A stretch of 64,000 nt of DNA from Incurvaria masculella (lineage: Eukaryota > Arthropoda > Insecta > Lepidoptera > Incurvariidae): the NCBI GenBank assembly GCA_946894095.1, contig OX335653.1, positions 10,049,001-10,113,000 on the forward strand, in the 5' to 3' direction. Shown piece after piece: positions 55,669 through 64,000 of the stretch. Made by a program: the position numbers and the translations under genes. Numbering within the stretch: the first letter of the stretch is position 1; each line of letters starts with the position of its first letter. The notes beneath the pieces were generated by a model. It did not search any database and was not told where the DNA came from. It saw only the letters and a list, made by a program, of their open reading frames with translations.

Positions 55669-55813
55669 GAAGTGAAAACTTCTTTAGCGGCGCTGAGCAC
55701 TTTTTGTTGGATGGGTAAAAACTTCCAAACTCGCGTCAGGGTCACGTGATGCTGATCGAAAAAGCGTAAGATTGAAGTGAACACTTCTTTAGCGGCGCTG
55801 AGCACTTTTTGTT
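55669..55813. repeat. 40-bp direct repeat with 105-bp period
   Basis: GAAGTGAAAACTTCTTTAGC at 55669 and GAAGTGAACACTTCTTTAGC at 55774 both continue GGCGCTGAGCACTTTTTGTT. The period is an exact multiple of three, and the minus frame through it is open. Confidence 0.85.
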
Positions 55814-56045
55814 CCGCACCCGCCCCCGTCGGACCGCCCCCGCCCCCGGCCCCGCTCCCCTTGGTGTGAAGTAGCGCTACTGGCATCGTTTTCGCAGCCC
55901 CGTGAAAGTTCTTAAGCCCATGGGCACAATATCTTTATAAATTGTAGCCTATGTGTTATTCTGATGTATAAGCTATATTATTGTAAAGTTTCATTAGAAT
56001 CCATTCAGTAGTTTTTACGTGAAAGAGTAACAAACATCCATCGAT
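55800..56045 (-). repeat. inverted copy of the (GATG)n-headed repeat
   Basis: A CCCCCGCC-rich run, then GCAGCCCCGTGAAAGTTCTT, CCCATGGGCACAAT and GTTTTTACGTGAAAGAGTAA mirror 50456-50700. The (GATG)n end is lost. Confidence 0.7.
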
Positions 56046-56710
56046 TCGAATCAAAACTGTTTGTTTCTTACTTCAGCTATCATAAACCGATTGTATCAGT
56101 TTTAGAAATTTGCGATGATGATTCTGGTAATAACGATGGTGAAAAAGTTGTCGAAATTATGGATGAAAGTTGATTTTTCTAAGAGATAAAAATTAATGTA
56201 ATATATAAATAAATAACGATATAATATTATGAATAATAACATGTAAATTGTCATATTTGTGTTCGATAGCGCAATAAATAAACATTGTATTCTACCTCAT
56301 AAATGATAGTATTTTTGTACTTATAATTAAACACAACGTTAATACTAAAGTTTTCACTTCTGCCGGCACTCCCGGAGTGCTACCGGTGTTTTTTTAGGAG
56401 CCGACATAACTGACATGCAGTATATAGTTCACGTCACATAGCACGCGGAAGAACGCTTTGAAAATTAAATAATAAAACTTTACAAAAGTGTTTTCTCAAA
56501 GATAGGATATTGACAGATAGATATCAAGTGTATGATTTATACATTTTGGTAAATAATTTAACGTTTAAGTTTGTCCACATGGCACTAATTTCATGTAAAT
56601 TTCGATCGGTGCCACGGTTAGCGTTATGCGAAAGAAAATATCTGATAAATGTTTTTGAGTACAAGTGAAACTTTGACTTTCATTTAGTAAACGGCTACGC
56701 AGACGCATCT
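56046..56710. other. AT-rich, nothing recognised
   Basis: No gene or repeat assigned. Confidence 0.4.
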
Positions 56711-56985
56711 TTTTTTAGGTTTCCGTACCCAAAGGGTGCCAACGGAACCCTATTGCTATGCCTCCGATGTTTGTCCGTCCGTCTGTCATAAGGCTTCATC
56801 TCATGAATCGTAATAGGTAGGCAGCTGAAATGTTCACATAGTATGTATTTATTTTGCCGCTATAACAACAAATAGGTAAAATTAAAAATTAAAAAAATCA
56901 AAGGGCTCCCCCGTGATTTTGTCATAAATATTGTACGATTGTACGTGTGCGAGTCCGACTCGCGCTTGGTCGGTTTCATACGCAT
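56711..56985 (+). repeat. GGGTTCCGTACC-headed repeat, copy 5
   Basis: TTTTTAGGTTTCCGTACCCA, GGCAGCTGAAATGTTCACAT and CGAGTCCGACTCGCGCTTGG. It abuts the Helitron-like copy that follows. Confidence 0.85.
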
Positions 56986-56989
56986 CGAC

Positions 56990-57494
56990 AATTCGAGATC
57001 CTTCTGGAAAGTTGAAATACGAACACGTTTTTCTAAGCAATGTAAAGCGATAACTTCGAACCACCCGCCCGATTTATTTGCGTATTTTATCAACGTATAG
57101 AAACTCTGGGCGCAGTCAGATTCCGGATGGGTTACCGTTTTAGATGTTGAAGGTGGCTGAGGTTCGTATTCCTCACAAAACGGAGGGAAGGTGGTAGGAT
57201 TAATCCCGCCTTTATTGGTTTTGTATCAATTTCTATGTAGCAGTGCCAGTGCAGTAAGGGTCTGGCGGCACATGCTTTTAAATTTCGCTCCCAAATGTTT
57301 ACGAAGCTCTAAATGGTCGATGTTTATCATTAAATCATACCATATCGGTTTCAAACGAATTTGATTAAATTTGGTAGATGGATACATAGTCATGGCCCAG
57401 CCTTTTGGTGGGCTACTTTTTATCCAGGAAATAATTCAGACCGAAATCAATCCAACACGACATTGACCCGAGCGGAGCCGGGTACCGCAGCTAT
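56990..57494 (+). mobile_element. non-autonomous Helitron-like element, copy 2
   Basis: It aligns with 51060-51553 over its length. The 3' hairpin is ACCCG/CGGGT (57466-57482), and the end is CTAT in place of CTAG. Confidence 0.65.
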
Positions 57495-57529
57495 TTATTA
57501 ATAAAAAATATACGCTAAAACAAGTCGAG

Positions 57530-57780
57530 AAAAAACTCCGCGCACGGACGCCGTCGAAATCGGTGTAGTGAACATGCACAGATTTGTTTTGCATTGCCTC
57601 GTCCCGTCAAAAATCGGACCGATTTCTAGTGATCGCGCCGATCTACTCAGAATCTCGGCGGCCGAGGTGACGGCGCCCGGTGCGGTGAACACGCACCCGT
57701 AGCGATGTATCTGCCGCTACTTCGGCGTCATCATCTCGTTCTCGGTGACGGCGGCGGTGAACAATCGCTCTGTTTAAATG
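57530..57780. other. CpG-rich block
   Basis: Dense CG dinucleotides, with CGGTGTAGTGAACATG near 57561 and CCGGTGCGGTGAACACG near 57678 as an imperfect repeat. No coding frame is supported. Confidence 0.35.
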
Positions 57781-57804
57781 CACTGACTGTATTTATTTAT
57801 TTAT

Positions 57805-57895
57805 TTACTGAGTCTACGTTGTACTAAATAGCGTCCTGTGAAGTTATTAGGTGTTCTTACGCGTTGTTGTAGCCCGGGAACATCAGAGCCTCTAT
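57805..57895 (+). repeat. relative of the 12891-13024 MITE interior
   Basis: GTTGTACTAAATAGCGTCCT and GGGAACATCAGAG align with the interior of 12913-13002. The terminal repeats are missing. Confidence 0.5.
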
Positions 57896-58590
57896 TTTCT
57901 GTTACAAATCAACTAGCCAAATATAGAAAAATCCGTGGACGGTGGATCTAGTTAGTGGTTTCAAATGCCTGCTCTATTTAATGATTTAAACCTGCGACAT
58001 CGGTGATCTTAGCGATTTTTCAATAAGTGATTTGTAACTCGTTATAGAGGCTCACTATTGTCTGGCCGGCGCTACCGTCAATGTATGTATTTTTACTAAA
58101 AGGTGTCTCCGCTGCCGCCATACGAATGAGTTACGATCGCCATTCCCGTACTTTCGTACTCGCTGGCTGCAAAGCGCTGTAAGAGACGCGCCGCCCGCGA
58201 CTGGTTTATAGGATGCCAGAGAAAGGCCCTCTCTCGTACTGATGCGCAAAATCGACAACCTATCGATAAGATAATGTCGATGTATTACAATATAACAGAC
58301 CGATATCACCGAAATCCGATACATGTGGATACGATCTCTAATTTAAGCGCCGACTCGAAAATTACTAGGTTGTTAAACGAACACAATTACCTCGATTCTA
58401 ATATATTTAGTGTAACCCTTTTCCTACGGATTTTTCTGTGATAATTAATGCTTTTTTCCATAATGTAAATTGATAACATAGTAAGGGCATCACTGGTAAT
58501 GGCATAATGTTTTCAAAGGAATTTTAATTCGAGTTGTTATCCCTCAAGTGTTGTCGCACTATACCTACATCGCAACACTTCGTGTCTCGC
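57896..58590. other. unassigned
   Basis: 58045-58200 is moderately CpG-rich. CGACAACCTATCGATAAGAT lies near 58251. No gene is supported. Confidence 0.4.
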
Positions 58591-58599
58591 GAGATGGTT

Positions 58600-58823
58600 T
58601 TCGTGAAAACACAGACAATTTTCATTGCCACTTCGACCAATGTGATGGTACCAATCAAGGCGGATTTCCTACCGCCTAGGTAAGTAACGAAGGGGATCTA
58701 CGGTTTTGCGTGGAATCAGAAACGGTCGAAATGGTTCAGAATCCGACCGCACAAAGAATTGCTTAACCTAGATTATCGATCGGCAAGGCATCGCACCACT
58801 GGCCTACCGAGGCTGACGAAATG
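58600..58823 (-). repeat. 5S-type SINE, partial
   Basis: The plus-strand order is ACACAGACAATTTTCATTGC, GATGGTACCAATCAAGGCGG, TACCGCCTAGGTAAG, AATTGCTTAACC (5S-like region), then CACTGGCCTACCGAGGCTGA, the complement of the 47695 copy. Confidence 0.75.
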
Positions 58824-59689
58824 TTTGGTTACACTCGATTGTAAGGCAGCCAGGCTCAGCAATCGAAACTCCGCCACCGCTCGCCGACGACTGATCTAGC
58901 GGCGCGCCGCTAACGGCGTAATGCCGCTGACAGCTTTGACAAGAATCCGTCTGAGCGTCGGGCCGACGGACTGTGAAATTGGCTGCGACGCTGGGTTCAC
59001 GTATTCATCCCATTTGGTAGCAGTATTTCTGTGCTGGATATATCGCTGGTTTCATCAACATGTGTTGTGATTATCCGCTTAGTGGATTATTTATCCATTG
59101 CCTATCGCCCGACCGATCTGTGCTCGGATAATACTCGATCCCTCAGAGAGGACATATTGTGGCACCACTGAAGAGAAAGGAAGGAGAAGTGCTATTCGGT
59201 CGATATCGCTACTACGCCGTAAGGCCAAAGTGGCCATATGATGGGGAAAAAAACTTTATCCTTAAAAATTAAAAATTATTTATCACGACAGGTGGCGTCT
59301 AGGCGAGCTCACCTTATATATCTGTCAAAGCTGTCGGATAACATAAATAATGAAATAGAATAGATTTTAAATTTTTATTTCCTCAACCTACGTAATGAAA
59401 TAACTGATTTTTCTCGTCAGTATTCGGAAAATTCTTTGTTCAAAATTATGCTAATCAAATAAAGTCATAGCAAAGAAAATATAATAATAACATAACCTAC
59501 AATATTTCATTTCAAACCTTGCGCTGATCTATTACATTAAAATTATTACTGTGAAGACAAACAAAAACTCTTCTTTTCCACCAAACCTATTGCATCTTAA
59601 ATTCCGTAAATTAAACGTGACAGAAATGACAGTTAAAATACACACATCGACATCTACAACAGGCTTTGAGTTTTCATCCCCATGGTATG
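58824..59689. other. unassigned
   Basis: A GC-rich patch at 58868-58990. 59155-59215 has family-D-like words (GAAGAGAAAGGAAGGAGAAG). No gene is supported. Confidence 0.4.
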
Positions 59690-59890
59690 GGAATACGGAG
59701 GCGCGTCGTATGATACCATAGTCGATACATCGCGACCGCGCGAGTCAATTATCATCCACACGTGCCCTCCAATACTTCTGCGACTATGTTTGCATGTGCC
59801 ATGTCCGTGATGGTGTCTGAAAATTGAAAACAGCGGGTCTCATGGTGGGCGCGCTAGATGGCATATCTCCTTCCTTTTTATCTATGGTAG
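59690..59890 (+). repeat. repeat family D
   Basis: GGAGGCGCGTCGTATGATAC, CTCCAATACTTCTGCGACTA, AACAGCGGGTCTCATGGTG and the end TCCTTTTTATCTATGG. Confidence 0.7.
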
Positions 59891-60559
59891 GCACGTATAC
59901 TTTGCCGGGTAATCCTTTGCTTTAATACCAGCTTTATGGTTTGGTTAATCAGTATCGCATGATTGTTCACAAAGCTTAAAGGTTACCCCCGCTACTAGTA
60001 CCTTGGGGGAAATCAAAGGAACCAAGCGCAACGCATCTCGTCTCCATGTTTTGAATGTGTCTGACTATAGCTGGCTAGAAGTTAGACGGATTAGTGTTAA
60101 TTGGATTTCAAACTAGGGATCGATTGTAGGCTCTAGAATTTCCAATAATATTTTCTCTGCGTTTATTTTGGCACGTTGTACCTACAGATAGAATAGTGTA
60201 TGAAATAATTATTAATTACCTTCTGAAACTAAATACTTATTGGCCTAAATCGACGGACATTTGTATGTTTGTAGTATTAAAAATATTTTGTGATTATGTG
60301 TACGTATTTTTCTATTGATTTTTTTGTTGCAATTATTAATAATATATATAGTATGTCTAGTATGTATATATATAGTATGTCTTTAAGTAAATTAATTGGA
60401 GGTGAAACTGAACAGAATACTGATTACAGTAATGTTTCTGTTTAGGCACGTTCAAAATAATAAAAAATTTAATACTTCTGTCGACATAAAACCGTAGGTG
60501 CCTTACGGTACTTGGTTAATTGACGGACATTAATTAGGACTTATGCGTATGCGGTACTT
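59891..60559. other. AT-rich, nothing recognised
   Basis: A short (TATA)n-like direct repeat, TATATATAGTATGTCT, occurs at about 60345-60382. Confidence 0.4.
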
Positions 60560-60562
60560 TAA

Positions 60563-60750
60563 TTCTGGTATCAGCGGGATTAACCCTACCACCTAGTAAG
60601 TAAGGATGGGTCTCACACGTTCGTTTGGAGTCAGAACCACGGCTAGCCTCATCGGTCGGACGGTCACCCATACATAAATTGACCGTGCGCAGTGTTGCTT
60701 TACATCGTAAACCAAGGCGTCGCACCGTCGTGTTACCGAGGCTCCCGATG
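60563..60750 (-). repeat. 5S-type SINE, 5' half
   Basis: TAACCCTACCACCTAGTAAG, CAGAACCACGGCTAGCCTCA, GGTCACCCATAC and AGTGTTGCTTTAC complement the 5S-like head. ACCGAGGCTCC is the start. Confidence 0.75.
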
Positions 60751-61307
60751 TCATAAATAGATGTTCTTTAGATTGTGGCCTGGAAAAGTGAACATTCTAT
60801 AAAATTGCGTTATTATTTAGCACCTAGCTGTCACTTGTACCATAATGGCCACCAATATTACTTAGAAGATAGGTCAGATTTCTTAGTTATTTAATATATT
60901 AAAAATGTTTTTACATTGAATTGTCAAAGTGAAAATGTATTCCCTTTTGTATGACGATGTCATTCCGGCTTTGATCACAATAGTGTTGGCGGTGAGTTTA
61001 TTAACCCCGCCTTTGAAATCCCGCAGGTTAAAAGTTTGTTGAAAAATACAAGCCGACAATGAGGTCCACAAAGTGGAAAAATACCTGGAGAATATTTGTG
61101 TTCTGAACACATTTACCTCGACCAAAGGTTGTGTATTTATTGCGGAGTAATTTACCTAAATTTACGTACGAATATCAGGTTTAAAAACAAGAACAGTATT
61201 CAAGGATATATATTTGCGAGCAACACGGGCATACAAAAATAAATAAAATGTGATATCACTTAAGGGCTTCGGTAATACCATATTCTATTAGGCATCAGAA
61301 AATTACG
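60751..61307. other. unassigned
   Basis: No gene or repeat recognised. Confidence 0.4.
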
Positions 61308-61600
61308 CTCCCCACACAAACGTAGTTTACTGATTATTTGAAAACCACTGTTCCAATTCACTTGATATTTGGTATCTAATATAAGTCTTCAAATATCCTT
61401 ATCTGCACTTTTAAATTTTTCTAAAAAAAAATTTCTAAAAATGTTTTTTATGCTTTGTCAAAAGATAAATTAAATTCCTATGAAAAGTTTATTTGCTTAC
61501 TTTCATGAAAACAAACGTGCAGACACAGATGTTCGTTGCCTGATATTGGAAACCAACTATTAAGTAAATTGGAATAGCGATTTTAAAATAATTCCGCGCG
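61308..61600. repeat. fold-back MITE, copy 2
   Basis: CACACAAACGTAGTTTACTG, CAATTCACTTGATATTTGGT and GTGCAGACACAGATGTTCGT match 17275-17592. Confidence 0.75.
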
Positions 61601-62254
61601 CACAAAAGAGCAACACCAAAGCGACTTATTGTATATTAACGCATTATTCTAAAAGCAATCTACCCAGGAAAGAAGATGAACACAAGGAAACAGTAAGGCA
61701 AGTCCACTCTAATAAAGCATATTGTTAGAAGTTGAGATACTCTTATAAGGACATTATACGTTTTGTACTGAAAAGTTTCGTATCTGTTTCCCCAACAATT
61801 GAGTGCTTCCTATTGGAGTAAATTGATTTTTATGACACAATCTTTGCTTTTTTTATTTTTTATTATAGCCTTTAACAGTTTGACCAATCTTCTTGTTTTT
61901 TAATTTTTTCGCCCTCAATAAATCTGAAAATATAAGTACAGACTACAACTTCATAAATATATTGGCTGTAAATAAAAACGGAGGTAAACAATTAAGTGAG
62001 AAATCGGGTAGCAATCGTATTACAAAAATGCGAATAATTTGGTCAGGAACTTGCTACTTTAATATATAAATTTTAATTAAATATTTTTTAAATATATAAC
62101 TTTTTCGAATGTTGACTTGTCATTCGATGTTATAGTAAACGATATCTTCATATTTATTTATTCATACAGTAAAATCAATAGCTTATATATTAAAACTAAA
62201 ATTATAATTTAAATTCTAAAACAAAGCCAATAAAAGATTTCCTGAAATTTTACA
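61601..62254. other. AT-rich, nothing recognised
   Basis: No gene or repeat assigned. Confidence 0.4.
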
Positions 62255-62293
62255 AACGACATTGACTCGAGCGGAGCGGGTACCTCTGCTAGT
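62255..62293 (+). repeat. Helitron 3' end
   Basis: GACTCGAGCGGAGCGGGTAC then CTCTGCTAG/T at 62289-62293 resembles the ends at 51553 and 57494. The upstream part is not recognisable. Confidence 0.5.
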
Positions 62294-63184
62294 ATTGCAT
62301 AAACTTGAACAAAAATTTATGTCAATGACTATTGTATAGCTAATGAAATGCTTCTCTTCCAATGAGATTAGAGCAAATAGATATGATACCTTTTGAAGGC
62401 GACCTTTAAATACGATAAATACATTAGAAATATCACTAGGCAACGCAGACTAACTCGATTTCCACAGAATTTCGGTTTATGCCGGAATTTGATTTCTGAG
62501 AACTCTTTTCTACTCGGAACCTTTAACAAAACTTTATCCGCCCAGTTAGAAGACAATTGGCTGTGATTGAAGAATCCAATCTTTTTTGTCAAGCATCCCT
62601 CGTATCTTCTGAGTAAGATTTTTCTGATGGGTTATTGTTCTTGACAGGTTATGTGAGGCTACTTAATATGTTAATGTAAATGTAATCTCTCGAGTAGGTT
62701 TGACGTAAAATTACAAAAGGAGCAAGATATTTAATATCTCGGCACAAAATATGTTGGAAGAGGTTTTCCGGTAATCCCTCAATGCTAAATGCATAGACGC
62801 TTGCTATTTATTTCAAGCAAGCAAGTCTTCGTTGACTTACAGTCCCGAAATTGTACGGTTAAAAGCTTTGAAAGCTCCCGGTGAAATGGCGTTTTTAGGC
62901 AGGAGCATTTCTTTGAGGGCCGAAATAAACATTAGCCAGGTTGGGAGTATTTTCTATGTATGCATAAATGGCTATACTAGCCATCTAGAATGTCTGGTGC
63001 TTAGTGCGAACTACTGAAGGCAACCACTTGCCAAGAGTCAGTGGCGTGGAGCTAATGTGGTAAACGTATAAAGTGCTCTATTTTTACACCGTTGTCTCTA
63101 CATAGAGTAAGCAATAATCAGTACCGGCATGGCTTTCCCATTATATTTTATTAATTAAGCCTTTCTTGCTAGTTGCAAATATAA
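62294..63184. other. unassigned
   Basis: No gene or repeat recognised. Confidence 0.4.
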
Positions 63185-63505
63185 CTAGTGGCTCTCTGAG
63201 GTATAGACCTCGCGAGTCTGTCTTTGCATATATTAAAACTGAATATATGTTCACCTTTACCTTTAAACAAAATCCTATTTATGTTTTGTCATTTTCTCAC
63301 TATATTGAGTATCCAACGCTTTAGGTCGATTAAAACATTTTTCAAAATGCCGAAGTCGTTTTGAATTGAATCGCTCAGAAAGAATTCATATAACTAGCGA
63401 ACCTTCTCACAAAATTTTACGAGAATAGGATGATAAATGCGACCTGTAGAGGAGAACAGCCGGACAGCCGGACAGACACCCGAAAGCATTTTTGCTCTGA
63501 CAAAT
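63185..63505 (+). repeat. repeat family E, copy 3
   Basis: ATAGACCTCGCGAGTCTGTC, GATAAATGCGACCTGTAGAG, (CCGGACAG)n and AAAGCATTTTTGC. Confidence 0.75.
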
Positions 63506-63540
63506 CATAAAATAATCCCAACCTAACTCTTTGGTTAATC

Positions 63541-63572
63541 TTTAATCGCTTATTAACTAATAAGCGATTAAA
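63541..63572. repeat. 15-bp perfect palindrome
   Basis: TTTAATCGCTTATTA and TAATAAGCGATTAAA flank AC. Confidence 0.9.
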
Positions 63573-64000
63573 TTACTGTCTTGTTTTCTTGCTTCATTTA
63601 TGATAATATTTTTTGAAATGCATCCCTGTTCATAAAACGGATTTTTTTCTAAAAAGCGAGGCAAAACAAAAATTAGTTTTGTGGTAACGTGTGTGCCCAA
63701 TTACTCGTGTGTCGCCATTTCTATAGTTCTGCGAACCCGCAATAAAGATCCACTCTCTCCAGACATTCCCGCGTAGGGGCGCATTTGAGAACCACTTTCA
63801 ATAGTCCGGGATTGTCCCGGCGCGTGCGGGATAAGCACTTAATACAAAACATTTTAACTTCGACGCTTTCGCACGGTCCCGATGGGGTGACTTCTTTCTA
63901 TTCTTAACGTTTTATTTCCCTTTTATATCCGCACGAAAATGGCCGAATCGCTAAATAATCGTTAAGACATTTTGTAAGCCTTTATTATATTTTACTTACA
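63573..64000. other. unassigned
   Basis: No gene is supported. The last bases, read on the minus strand, are TGTAAGTAAAAT, which would fit a donor of a minus-strand exon beyond the window; this is speculative. Confidence 0.3.

Overview
The window is nuclear DNA of a lepidopteran insect. The grounds are a (TTAGG)n telomere-type array, tRNA- and 5S-rRNA-derived SINEs, mariner and Tc1-type relics, a TTAA-flanked MITE, Helitron ends of the CTAG type, and many fold-back elements in AT-rich intergenic and intronic DNA with long introns. The genus is not identifiable from the sequence alone. No prokaryotic, viral or plasmid gene organisation is present.

Region 1 (about 0.6-6.8 kb, + strand) holds the 3' part of a spliced C2H2 zinc-finger gene. 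Seven exons (612-686, 961-1084, 1542-1660, 2227-2353, 3938-4063, 4354-4551, 6599-6652) join in phase. They encode the end of one finger, eight complete fingers and a short tail ending at TGA 6650-6652, with AATAAA at 6779-6784. The start of the gene lies left of the window. Decayed duplicates of exon 961-1084 lie on both sides of it. The introns contain LINE and MITE debris.

Region 2 (about 6.9-15.9 kb) is intergenic: LINE 3' ends, SINEs, hairpins and one isolated candidate mini-exon (10004-10047).

Region 3 (about 15.9-16.4 kb) is a CpG-rich block that looks like a promoter and mostly non-coding first exon, ending in a strong splice donor at 16393/16394. No convincing downstream exon was found, so the remaining 47 kb may be its first intron. 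This is inference.

Region 4 (16.4-64 kb) is repeat-dominated. It contains tRNA-SINEs and 5S-SINEs that share one body, a mariner with a single in-frame stop (42266-43548), a Tc1-like relic (35655-36674), a TTAA MITE (23594-24143), a fold-back SINE with a 12-bp target duplication (30911-31165), several long fold-back elements, Helitron 3' ends, five copies of a GGGTTCCGTACC-headed repeat, and a promoter-plus-exon fragment resembling a broken THAP-domain first exon (49639-49845).

Few host genes are visible, so there is little functional interplay to describe. The strongest new observations are the snap-back SINE insertion, the two SINE heads on one body, the decayed exon array in the zinc-finger gene, the broken THAP exon, and the inverted repeats that bracket zinc-finger exon 6.
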